A model generated the notes under the pieces. The model was not told where the DNA came from. It worked only from the letters and a program-made list of their open reading frames with translations, and ran no database searches. Of a DNA stretch of 64,000 nucleotides, positions 38,955 through 47,236 are shown piece by piece (position 1 is the stretch's first letter; every line of letters starts with the position of its first letter). A program made the position numbers and the translations under genes. The stretch comes from JBBSAT01 sp044223665 (GTDB lineage: Bacteria > Myxococcota_A > Polyangia > Polyangiales > Sandaracinaceae): the NCBI GenBank assembly GCA_044223665.1, contig JBGALT010000023.1, forward strand, positions 5,226-69,225. Direction: 5' to 3'.

Positions 38955-40360
38955 GGCGTCCTCCGGGCCAGCTCGCCGAGCGAGGCCGAGCGACGATCGG
39001 TGGTGCGATCGGCGCCGTGCTTGGGGATGGCCACGAGCGTGAGCCGCGTGTGCGCGGGATCGAAGGTGCGCGTCGGCAGGTAGACCGCGATGCCCCGCTC
39101 GGCGAGCGCCGCGCGCAAGTGGCGATCGCCCGCGGGCAGCTCGAAGCAGGTCTCGTCGGCGCGCGCGGGGACGTCGGGAGGAGGTCGGTGCACGAGCGCC
39201 AGCGGCGCGCCTGGCGTCGCGGTCTCGAGCACACCGGCGATCTCTCCGTAGGAGGCCACCTTGGCCAGGCCCGCGAGGACGGTCTCCACTTCGCGACCGG
39301 GCAGCGCGGAGCGGACCGAGAGATAGAAGCGGTGGCCGCGCGCGAGCTCGTCGTCGAGGCGCGCGAAGTGCAGGCCGTCGCTCCGCGGCTCGAGCGCCAC
39401 GGTGCGCGCGTGATCGCGATCGGTGGCCGCCAGCAGGGCGTCGATCCGATCGAACGCGGCGACGAACGATCGGTCGGGCGCGTGCGTGTCGTAGTCGGGC
39501 AGGTCCAGCTCGGCGCTCACCGCGAGCACCGAGAGCGCGCCGGCGAGCTCGAGCAAGCGCTCGTAGAGCGCCTCGGGGCGGGTGCTGCCGCGCCGCAGCT
39601 GGTGGCGCAGCACCGGGTGATGGGCCGAGAGGATCGACGCGAGCAGGAAGCGGCTGGCATCGCTCGCGTCGATCGCGACGTCGCCGCCCGGGCGCTCCTG
39701 ACGTGCGGCGAGCAGCGTCGCACGCCGCGCGCCGAGCCGCTCCACGAGGCGCGTGAGGCGCGCCATCAGCGGCTCGGAGGCCTCGATCGCGAGCAGCGGC
39801 CCCACGATGGCGCCCGTGCGCTTCGTCTCTCCCTGCGCGTCGCGCTGCAGGACCACGAGCGGCAAGCGCTCGAGATCCTCGTGCGGCTCGTGCCCCATCA
39901 CGAGGCGCAGGGCCGGCACGCCCAGCTCGAGCGCGATGGGCTCGGCCGGCGTCTCGGTGTGCGTGTCGATCGCCGTGCGCTCGAGGATCGACAGCCGCGG
40001 CGTGGCGCCGGTCAGCGCGGGGCGATCGCGCCGATCGCGCGTGAGGGCGAGGTGGACCGTCACCTCCGTGCGATCGGGGCCGAGCCCGCTCACGGGGCGG
40101 TCGGGGATGCGCAGCTCTCGCCCCGGGCCCACCGAGACGAGCGTGCCGTCGGCGAGGACTGCCTCGAGTCGCTCGATCCGGACCACGCCCTCGCGGAGAG
40201 CCGCCGCGTCGAGCGCGAGCGCGCGCAGGCCCCAAGCGCCCTCGACGCAGGCGCGAAAGCGGGCGTCGATCGCGGCATCGCGCAGGCGGTCTGCTTCTTG
40301 GAAGTGCTGCGGCGCGAGCGGTAGCCCGTCGAGCCAGAGAACGTGCGCATGGGCGCTCAT
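38951..40360 (-). CDS. tssK: T6SS baseplate-membrane adaptor
   Basis: 469 residues beginning with MSAHAHVLWLDGLPLAPQHFQ, the well-conserved TssK opening (W-x-x-G-L-x-L-x-P-Q-H-F-Q). It bridges the TssJLM membrane complex and the TssEFG baseplate. The middle has VHLALTRDRR... and the DLERLPLVVLQRD segment, and the C-terminal portion contains FDPAHTRLTLVAIPKHG. No signal peptide, cytoplasmic. Start overlaps the tssJ stop by 4 bp; stop overlaps tssL, so it is translationally coupled on both sides. Confidence 0.95.
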   Translation of the reverse strand: MSAHAHVLWLDGLPLAPQHFQEADRLRDAAIDARFRACVEGAWGLRALALDAAALREGVVRIERLEAVLADGTLVSVGPGRELRIPDRPVSGLGPDRTEVTVHLALTRDRRDRPALTGATPRLSILERTAIDTHTETPAEPIALELGVPALRLVMGHEPHEDLERLPLVVLQRDAQGETKRTGAIVGPLLAIEASEPLMARLTRLVERLGARRATLLAARQERPGGDVAIDASDASRFLLASILSAHHPVLRHQLRRGSTRPEALYERLLELAGALSVLAVSAELDLPDYDTHAPDRSFVAAFDRIDALLAATDRDHARTVALEPRSDGLHFARLDDELARGHRFYLSVRSALPGREVETVLAGLAKVASYGEIAGVLETATPGAPLALVHRPPPDVPARADETCFELPAGDRHLRAALAERGIAVYLPTRTFDPAHTRLTLVAIPKHGADRTTDRRSASLGELARRTP

Positions 40361-40845
40361 GGGATCCTCCTCGTCTCGCCTTCGCGCTCGATCCGATACT
40401 CGTCGACGCGCAGCGCGAGCGTCGCGTCCGAGCCACAGGGGAGCTCTTCGACCGGCACGACCACGCGCCACGTGCGACCGGCCGGCTGGCGCACGATCGC
40501 CAGCGCGGCGAGCGCGTGCACCTCGGCACCGGGCGCGATCGCGACGTGGGCGCTCTCGCCCGGGTAGAGCGTGACGACCTCGGTCGACACGATGGCCGCC
40601 GCGAGCGCTCCGCTCGGCTGCCACGCGTCCTCGAAGGTCGCGCTCGCGAGCGCGTCGGGCTCGCGCAATGCGAGCACGCGGATCTCGGTCGGGAGCGGGG
40701 TGCCCGAAGGATCCGGGTTGAGCAGCGGCCCGGACGCGAGCGCGACGTCGAGCGAGGCAGGGCGCTCGCAGACCGGCGCCGCAGCGAGCGTCCCGGCACA
40801 GCCGGCGAGCGCGAGAGCGACCAGCAGCGATGCGCGCGCGCTCAC
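40357..40845 (-). CDS. tssJ: T6SS outer-membrane lipoprotein
   Basis: 162 residues with GTG start, lipoprotein signal SLLVALALAGC (Cys16), then a ~145-residue beta-sandwich as in TssJ (PLPTEIRVLALREPDALASA, VTLYPGESAHVAIAPGAE near residues 55-115). TssJ anchors TssM to the outer membrane. Position between the lysozyme-like gene and tssK, with a 4-bp overlap on either side, supports the assignment. The sequence is diverged, so this rests partly on context. Confidence 0.85.
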   Translation of the reverse strand: MSARASLLVALALAGCAGTLAAAPVCERPASLDVALASGPLLNPDPSGTPLPTEIRVLALREPDALASATFEDAWQPSGALAAAIVSTEVVTLYPGESAHVAIAPGAEVHALAALAIVRQPAGRTWRVVVPVEELPCGSDATLALRVDEYRIEREGETRRIP

Positions 40846-42047
40846 GACGCCCTCCGTTCCGCCAGCACGTCGGCGACGTTGCCGGCGAGGCGCTCGTCCG
40901 ACCAACGGCGCCCGCTGCGGAGCGCGTCGAGCGCTTCGTCCAGCTCGGCGCGCGTCTCGAACCGAGGCAGCGAGAGGTGCCCGTTTTCGAACATCGCCTC
41001 GCGCGTGCGCGTCGGCGAGCCGTGGAACGCGCGTCCGAGGCGCGCGAGCGTGGCGATGCGGGCGTCGCCATCGAGATCGCCGATGCGCGCGACGGCGGCG
41101 AGCGCGCGCTCGAAGTCCTCCACCTCGCGCAGGTGGCTCGTCGTCGCGTCCGCGCGCGCGAGGAGCGCCTCGAGGCGCCCGGCATCGATGGACGTCGCGG
41201 CGGCGTGCGCGTGCCAGCCGAGCAGGTTCTCCGCGCTGTCGCCGACGCCGAGGTAGTGCGCGGTCGAGACCGCCGCCTCGTCGCCCTCGCCGAGCGTGCG
41301 CATCGCCGCGTCGAGCTCCGGGTGCGCGAGCGCGACGTGCCGCGCCGTGATCGCCATGCGCCCTGCGTCGCGCGCCGTGGGGTCGAACGCCGCGCCGTGG
41401 TCGTGCGCGTACTGCGTCGCGAACGCCTCGCGCATCGCCGGGTCGCGGAGCGCGCGCGTCGCGACGAGGTGCCCGAGCTCCTCGCGAGAGAGACCGGTCG
41501 CCGACGCGAAGCGCTCGCCGTAGCGATCGATCAGCGCCGCCGGCTCGCCCTGCTCGGCGAGCTGCCCGATCTCCCTCGCGCTCGCACCGTCGAGGCCGAG
41601 CCGATCGGCGCTCGCCAGCACGCCGCGCCGGTCGACGACGAGGTGATAGAACGCGACGGCCGCCTCGCCGCGCCCGCGCAGGGCCTCGATCTCCGTGCGG
41701 CTCGTCCCGAGCTCGGCGAGCTGCGCATCCGAGAGCCGGGCGAGCCGATCGAGGTGCTCGCGGACCGAGAGCTGCGCGACGCCGTAGGACGCGCTCGCGC
41801 CGGCGGTGGTGCGCAGCGTCGAGAACGTCGCCGTTCCGCCCGACTCGGTGCGCCGGTTCGCCTCGGCGAAGACCGTGAAGGCCTCCGCGTCCGCGGCGCT
41901 CCAGCCGAGCGCGCCCGCCACGTCCGACGAGTGCGCGGTCGGAGGCGACGCCTCGAGCAGGACGTCCCGAAAGGACACCGCGTTCAGCGCGCGGGGCTCG
42001 TCGCTCGCGGAGGTGGGCCGGAGGCGGCCGATGGCGTCGATTCTCAC
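40842..42047 (-). CDS. Lysozyme/lytic-transglycosylase-like protein in the T6SS operon
   Basis: 401 residues with no signal peptide, GTG start preceded by AAGGAACG. Residues 68-71 are ESGG and 88-92 are YGVAQ; an ESGG catalytic Glu followed ~20 residues later by G-x-x-Q is the signature of the lysozyme-like/lytic transglycosylase fold that cuts peptidoglycan. The rest is helical with no second known domain. Lack of an export signal, with a cell-wall target, fits a T6SS-delivered effector, or a baseplate-associated wall enzyme that opens peptidoglycan for assembly. A lipoprotein gene lies just upstream (78 bp) and tssJ overlaps its stop. Neither effector role nor enzymatic activity is proven. 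Confidence 0.68.
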   Translation of the reverse strand: MRIDAIGRLRPTSASDEPRALNAVSFRDVLLEASPPTAHSSDVAGALGWSAADAEAFTVFAEANRRTESGGTATFSTLRTTAGASASYGVAQLSVREHLDRLARLSDAQLAELGTSRTEIEALRGRGEAAVAFYHLVVDRRGVLASADRLGLDGASAREIGQLAEQGEPAALIDRYGERFASATGLSREELGHLVATRALRDPAMREAFATQYAHDHGAAFDPTARDAGRMAITARHVALAHPELDAAMRTLGEGDEAAVSTAHYLGVGDSAENLLGWHAHAAATSIDAGRLEALLARADATTSHLREVEDFERALAAVARIGDLDGDARIATLARLGRAFHGSPTRTREAMFENGHLSLPRFETRAELDEALDALRSGRRWSDERLAGNVADVLAERRAS

Positions 42048-42125
42048 GTTGGCGTTCCTTCCACGGGGCTTGTCGGCTGGACCGAGCGGACGTTGCGTCG
42101 GGCTTCGACCCGGTCCCGACGGTCT

Positions 42126-42845
42126 TCAGAGCTCGTCGAAGATCGAGGGGCGATCGGGCACGAGCGTCGCGCCCTCGATCCGGAAGCGTCGCGCGCGGAC
42201 GACCTCGTAGGTGCTCCGGGCCGAGAGCTCGGGGCGGCGCGGGTCGATCTCCCGCACCGATGCGTGCTCGTGGGCGACCAACGCGTCGTCCACCCGCGCG
42301 AGCGTCGTCGTGCACGTGGCGGCGCGCTGCCATCCCCCGTGTGCGGCGCCGAGACGCTCGGCGCGCATGACGAGCTCGGCCGGCGCGTCGTCGAGCCGGA
42401 GCTCGGTGAGGGTCGTGTGCTCGTCGACGAAGAGGCGCGCGCGGCGCGCGGTGGACGCGATCTCGTCGGAGCTCTCCGCGGCGACGACGACCCGCCGACC
42501 GATCGACCACGCGCTCAGCGTCGGACGCAGCGCGCGGGAGGTCATCCACCGGGCGTCGCGGACCTCGAGGCCGAGGGCCGTGCGCTCGACGTGGAAGAGG
42601 CGCGTGCCCGGGCCGCTCCGGGCCCAGAGCACCCACGACGAGGGGCCGACGGCGACGCTCGCGAGCACCGTCTCCCCGTCCTGCTCGCCCGAGCCGAGCG
42701 CCGCCTCGAGGTCTTCCGGTCGCGGCGCGGCGCCCTCGGGCAGCCGCGCGTACGAGATCGTGCCGGCGAGAGGCTGCACGCCAGCGCAGCCGAGCGCCGA
42801 GGCGAGCGCGAGGGCGACGAGCAAGAGCGCGGGGCACGTGCGCAC
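42126..42845 (-). CDS. T6SS-operon lipoprotein of unknown function
   Basis: 239 residues from a GTG giving signal RTCPALLLVALALASALGC (Cys20). The mature region is beta-rich (GETVLASVAVGPSSWVLWAR, RVVVAAESSDEI) with no recognised domain. It sits between the frameshifted gene (1 bp gap) and the lysozyme-like gene. A periplasm-facing lipoprotein next to a cell-wall hydrolase is the classical place for an immunity protein, which is an inference. It could equally be a structural T6SS accessory. Confidence 0.75.
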   Translation of the reverse strand: MRTCPALLLVALALASALGCAGVQPLAGTISYARLPEGAAPRPEDLEAALGSGEQDGETVLASVAVGPSSWVLWARSGPGTRLFHVERTALGLEVRDARWMTSRALRPTLSAWSIGRRVVVAAESSDEIASTARRARLFVDEHTTLTELRLDDAPAELVMRAERLGAAHGGWQRAATCTTTLARVDDALVAHEHASVREIDPRRPELSARSTYEVVRARRFRIEGATLVPDRPSIFDEL

Positions 42846-42846
42846 G

Positions 42847-43678
42847 TCAGGTCTCCTGTGCGCGGCGCGCGAAGTAGGCCTGCGCGTAGAGATCGCGGAA
42901 GCGTGCGCGGACGTCGCCGAGGAGGGCGGCCGTTCGGTCCGAGAAGGGCTCGCGCGATGGCAGCGTCGCGGAAGAGGGACGGCCACCACCGCGGGACCAC
43001 GACGCCCGTCGGTGCGCGCGGGTCGAGCGACGCGAAGAGCGCCTCGGCGGCGTCGGCGCTCGCCGCGTCGCAGGCCGCCAGGTGAGCGGCCCACTCTCCC
43101 GCGGCGCGCTCGAGCACCCGCGGCCGATCGCTCGTTCCTTCACCGCCCTCGAGCAGCCAGCGCAAGAGCGCGCGCGCTTCGTCGGGGATCTCCTCGGTGC
43201 GCACGTCGCGATCGGGGGCGAACCCGCCGAGCGCTCGGATCGCTCCGCGTCGGGCCAGCATCGCGTGCGCCACGCTCCGGGCCAGCGCGCGCAGAGCCTG
43301 CTCCAGTCGCTCGAGCCCGCCCTCGCCGACGCTCGCGCTCGCCCCGGCCAGGCGCGTCATCCAGGCATCGAGCGCCTCCCCCGGTGCGCTCGGCGGCGGC
43401 GCCACGTCGCCCGCGATCCCGCGGATCCGCGGATCGTGTGCGAGCTCGGGGTGCTCCTCCAGCAAGTGCGGCAGCACGGCGCGTCGCGCCTCCGGGGGCA
43501 TGCCGCGCAGCCGATCGATGGCGGCTCCGGTGTAGGCCGCGCGCAGGGGGCCGAGCACCGTGCGCAGGCCGTGTAGGTGGTGCAGCTCGAGCGTCGCGGC
43601 GGCCCCGGCGACGGTGGCCCCTTCGAGCGCGGGCATGGTCTCGGTGCGCGGCTCGCTGGCCTCGTCGAGGGAGCTCAT
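42847..43678 (-). pseudogene. T6SS-operon protein, frameshifted near its C-terminus
   Basis: Starts at ATG 43678 (overlapping the tssH stop by 4 bp) and reads clearly for about 240 codons as a helical protein (TVLGPLRAAYTGAAIDRL, RRAVLPHLLEEHPELAHD). Around 42955 (a GCGCGCG-type run) the good reading passes to the next frame, EPFSDRTAALLGDVRARF ..., ending with a stop at 42847 just 1 bp from the next gene's start. Removing one base restores a single 276-residue protein and proper operon spacing. Either a 1-bp insertion or an assembly error. No family recognised; the helical composition is like T6SS accessory proteins. If the frameshift is real, the reading frame runs on through the following gene. 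Confidence 0.72.
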
Positions 43679-46272
43679 CGCCCGCTCCACGCGAAGCTCG
43701 GCCGCCGTGCGGCGTCGAGCGACACCGAGAGAGCCCGCGCGATCGCCGTGTCGGACGGTGGCGCGAGCAGCTCGCTCGCGAGGGGCGCGAGCAGCTCGGT
43801 CTCGATGCGCGCGCGCAGGTGGCGCACGCCGGCGGAAGGATCGCGCGCGCTCTCGAGCAGCATCGTCCGTACGTCGCCGGAGAACTGGAGTGAGAGGCCG
43901 TGGGCCGCGCGCGCTCTCTCGACGACGCGCGCGAGCTCGAGGTCGACGATGCGCGCGAGCGCGTCCTCGTCGAGCGGAAGATAGGGAACCACCGTCATGC
44001 GGGCGAGCAGTGCCGGCGCGAAATGAGCGGCCAGCATCGGTCGCACCGCGCGCTCGATCGCGTCGAGGTCACGCGTGCCCTCGGCCACGAGCGCTGCGAT
44101 CCGCTCCGCGGCGAGGTTCGAGGTGAGCACGAGCGTGGCCGAGCGGAAGTCGACGAGGCGTCCTTCTCCGTCGGCCAGCACGCCGCGATCGAGCAGCTGG
44201 TAGAAGACGTTCATCACCTCGCGGTCGGCCTTCTCGCACTCGTCGAGGAGGACCACCGAGTGGGGGCGCAGTCGAACGGCCTCGGTCAGCTTGCCGCCTT
44301 CGCCGTAGCCCACGTAGCCGGGGGGCGAGCCGACCAATCGCGAGACCGTGTGCTTCTCCTGGTACTCCGAGAGGTTGATCGTCGTCAGGAATCGGTCGCC
44401 GCCGTGCAGGAGCTCGGCGATCGCGTGGGCCGTCTCGGTCTTGCCGACGCCGCTCGGACCGACGAGGAGGAACACGCCGCGCGGCGCCTCCGCCCGGCGC
44501 AGGCCCGCCTGCGCGATGCGCAGGCCCTCCGCGACGCGCCGGGTGGCGCCCGCCTGGCCCACGACCCGGCGATCGAGGTGCTCCTCGAGCGCGCGCAGCA
44601 GCTCGTTCTGACGTCGCTCGACGTCGCCGACCGGGATGCCTGTGAAGGCCTCCACCGTCGCCGCGATCGCCCGTGCATCGACCTCGGCGAGCGCCCAGGC
44701 CTGGTCCCCCACGCAGGCCTCGTAGGCCTCGCGCGCGACGCGGACGTCGATCTCCCGCTCGCGGCGGGAGGCCTCGGCCAGCGGGGTCTCGGCGAGCGCG
44801 CGCCGCGCCCCGAGGAAGCGCTCGAGGGCCTCGCGCTGCGCCTTCCAGCGGGCCTCGAGCTCGGCCAGCGCTCCGCGCTCGTGCGCGATCCGCTTCTCGA
44901 GCGTCGCCACCCGTGCCGCCGCCTCCGGTCGCTCGACGCGCTCGCGCGCGAGCGCCGCGAGCTCGCGCTCCATGCCGGCGATCTCGCTCTCTCGCTCGAC
45001 GATCGGCACCGGGGGTGCGGCCTGGCTCGTGCGCACGCGCGCGGCTGTCGTGTCGAGGACGTCGACGCACGAGTCGGGAAGCTGGCGGCCGGCGAGGAAG
45101 CGCTTGCCGAGGCGCACCGCGGCGAGCACCGCCTCGTCCCGCACCAGCACGCCGTGCGCGCGCTCGTACGTCGGCACCAGGCCGCGGAGCATCGTGACGG
45201 CCCGCGCCTCGTCGGGCTCTTCGACCGTGACCTTCTGGAAGCGCCGCTCGAGGGCGGCGTCCTTCTCGAAGTACTTCTTGTGCTCGCGGAAGGTCGTCGC
45301 CGCGATCGTGCGCAGCTCGCCGCGCGCGAGGGCGGGCTTGAGCAGGTTCGCCGCGTCGGTGCCGCCGCTCGGCTGCGCCCCGACGAGCGTGTGCGCCTCG
45401 TCCACGAAGAGCACGATCGGGCGCGGCGCGGTCTTCACCTCGCGGATCAGGTCGGTCAGACGCAGCTCGAGCTCGCCTCGCCCGCGCGCCCCCGCCTCGA
45501 GCAGGCCGAGCTCGAGCGCCCGCACGTCCACGTCGCGGAGCGCGTCCGGCACCTCGCCGCGCGCGATCGCCAGCGCGAGCCCCTCGACGACGGCGGTCTT
45601 GCCGACGCCGGGCTCTCCGACCAGCACAGGGTTGTTCTTGCGGCGGCGACACAGGATGTCGGCGACCTGGCGCGTCTCGCGCTCGCGACCGAGCACCGGA
45701 TCGAGCTCGCCGCGGCGCGCGCGCTCCGTGAAGCTCGTGGTGAAGCGCGCGAGGGCGCTTCCCTCCGCGGGCGCGTCGGCGCCGGGCGCGCCGCTCGCGC
45801 CGGGTGTCGGCTCGGCGCTCTCCGCGGATCGCCCGAGGGCGTCGGCGCCGCGACGCACCTGATCGAGCGAGAGCGCCGCCGTCACCGGGGCGCCGGCTGC
45901 CGACCGCGTCGCGAGCTCGAGGTAGCCGACCAGGAGCGCGTACGAGCGCGTCGAGCGATCACCGAGCTCGAGCGAGGCCACGAGCCACGCGCGCTCGAGC
46001 CAGCGCACGAGGGCATCGCCGAGCGCGGGGCGGCCGGCGCCGCGCGGAAGGCGCGCGAGCCATCGCTCGACGTCGGCGAGCGCGGTTGCGCGGGCATCGG
46101 GGTCGAGCACGCACGCGGCGTCGGCGCCCTCGTCGGCGAGCACTTCGCGCAGGACGTGCTCGGGGGTGAGCTCGGCGTGGGAGCCGAGCGCGGCGGCCGT
46201 CACCGCGGCCTCGAGGTGACGACGCGCCCGCGGCGTGAGCCGAGCGACGAGCTTTCTGGGATCCGATCGCAT
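43675..46272 (-). CDS. tssH: T6SS sheath-disassembly ATPase ClpV
   Basis: 865 residues of the ClpB/ClpV class. N-terminal Clp-N domain (~10-140), first AAA module with Walker A GEPGVGKT near 219-226 and Walker B LFVDEAHTLVG, a coiled-coil middle region (~400-520), and second AAA module with Walker A GPSGVGKTE, Walker B VLLDECEKA, and SPPGYVGYGEGG pore loop. The family recycles contracted TssBC sheaths. Start preferred at MRSDPRKLVA because the 27 residues further upstream are not conserved in style. It precedes the frameshifted gene by a 4-bp overlap and follows tssG by 52 bp. Confidence 0.96.
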   Translation of the reverse strand: MRSDPRKLVARLTPRARRHLEAAVTAAALGSHAELTPEHVLREVLADEGADAACVLDPDARATALADVERWLARLPRGAGRPALGDALVRWLERAWLVASLELGDRSTRSYALLVGYLELATRSAAGAPVTAALSLDQVRRGADALGRSAESAEPTPGASGAPGADAPAEGSALARFTTSFTERARRGELDPVLGRERETRQVADILCRRRKNNPVLVGEPGVGKTAVVEGLALAIARGEVPDALRDVDVRALELGLLEAGARGRGELELRLTDLIREVKTAPRPIVLFVDEAHTLVGAQPSGGTDAANLLKPALARGELRTIAATTFREHKKYFEKDAALERRFQKVTVEEPDEARAVTMLRGLVPTYERAHGVLVRDEAVLAAVRLGKRFLAGRQLPDSCVDVLDTTAARVRTSQAAPPVPIVERESEIAGMERELAALARERVERPEAAARVATLEKRIAHERGALAELEARWKAQREALERFLGARRALAETPLAEASRREREIDVRVAREAYEACVGDQAWALAEVDARAIAATVEAFTGIPVGDVERRQNELLRALEEHLDRRVVGQAGATRRVAEGLRIAQAGLRRAEAPRGVFLLVGPSGVGKTETAHAIAELLHGGDRFLTTINLSEYQEKHTVSRLVGSPPGYVGYGEGGKLTEAVRLRPHSVVLLDECEKADREVMNVFYQLLDRGVLADGEGRLVDFRSATLVLTSNLAAERIAALVAEGTRDLDAIERAVRPMLAAHFAPALLARMTVVPYLPLDEDALARIVDLELARVVERARAAHGLSLQFSGDVRTMLLESARDPSAGVRHLRARIETELLAPLASELLAPPSDTAIARALSVSLDAARRPSFAWSGR

Positions 46273-46324
46273 GAGCGCTCCTCCGGCGGCGCGAGTGCCG
46301 CCCGGTGCGCTCTTCTCGACCCGT

Positions 46325-47236
46325 CTACGTGGAGGTTGCGTCCGTCGTCGCACTTTCGTGCAGCGGAAGCTCCATGGCGCGGAGCGCGCGTGGCCGCGTC
46401 CCGAGCGTGCTCGTGCCGAGCTGCGCGCGCCCGAGGCAGAGCGCCTGCCCTTCGCGTCGCACGCGCACCGAGAGCGTGCCGGTGGCGTCGCTCATGCGCG
46501 AAGCGAGGAGCTGGATCGCGATGCGCGCCGCCCCGCCCGCGGCGAGCGCCGCGCGGTGCGCGGGCGCCACGGGATCGATCTCGATCGTCGCCCGCGAGGC
46601 GGGATCGGCGACCGAGCTACCGAGCAAGGCGTCGTCGCCGAGCCTCGTACGCCCGAGGCGCGCGCGATCGGCGGGCGCGACGGGGCTGCGGCCTCCGTCT
46701 CGCGCGCGGAGCACGATGCGGACGCCACCGAGCCAGCGCCGCGACACCAGCGTGAGCGCGCGCGCGAGCGACGCGGCGCTCGGGCGGCCGTGCAGGAGCG
46801 GCGCGAGCCAGAGGAGGGTCGCCTCCGAGCGTGCGTCGGGCTCGCCGATGGAGACGAGGGACGCCACGTGCGCCGGCCAGATCGAGCCGGCCTCGCACGC
46901 GGCGTCGGGAAAGCGCGCCCCATGCACCGAGCGATGCGCGAGCGCCGTCATGCGGTGGTGGAAGGGCGCGAGCAGCGCTCGACGCAGACCGTGGTCGGGG
47001 TCTTCGAGCGCGATCTCTTCGGCGAGATGGGTCGGTAGCGCGCCGCTCGCTCCGGAGAGGCCGAGCATCCGCGTCGTCCATCGCTCGGGGCTCTCGGCCG
47101 TCAGCTCCGTCGCTTCGAAGCAGAGCTCCGGATCGGGCAGGAAGCGCAGGGGCTCTTCGCGCGGCGATCCGCGACCGACCGCGCGCCCGGTACGGCGCTC
47201 GACGGCGGCGATCCGCGAGAACGCATCGCGTCGCAT
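46325..47236 (-). CDS. tssG: T6SS baseplate wedge protein
   Basis: 303 residues beginning RDAFSRIAAVE; typical TssG features are RFLPDPELCFEATEL, a loop TRMLGLSGASGALPTHLAEEI, and the C-terminal part HHRMTALAHRSVHG ... LGTSTLGTRPRALRAMEL. With TssF and TssE it makes the baseplate wedge. The ATG shares one base with the tssF stop (TGATG), so translation is coupled. Cytoplasmic. Length in the normal range. Confidence 0.94.
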   Translation of the reverse strand: MRRDAFSRIAAVERRTGRAVGRGSPREEPLRFLPDPELCFEATELTAESPERWTTRMLGLSGASGALPTHLAEEIALEDPDHGLRRALLAPFHHRMTALAHRSVHGARFPDAACEAGSIWPAHVASLVSIGEPDARSEATLLWLAPLLHGRPSAASLARALTLVSRRWLGGVRIVLRARDGGRSPVAPADRARLGRTRLGDDALLGSSVADPASRATIEIDPVAPAHRAALAAGGAARIAIQLLASRMSDATGTLSVRVRREGQALCLGRAQLGTSTLGTRPRALRAMELPLHESATTDATST

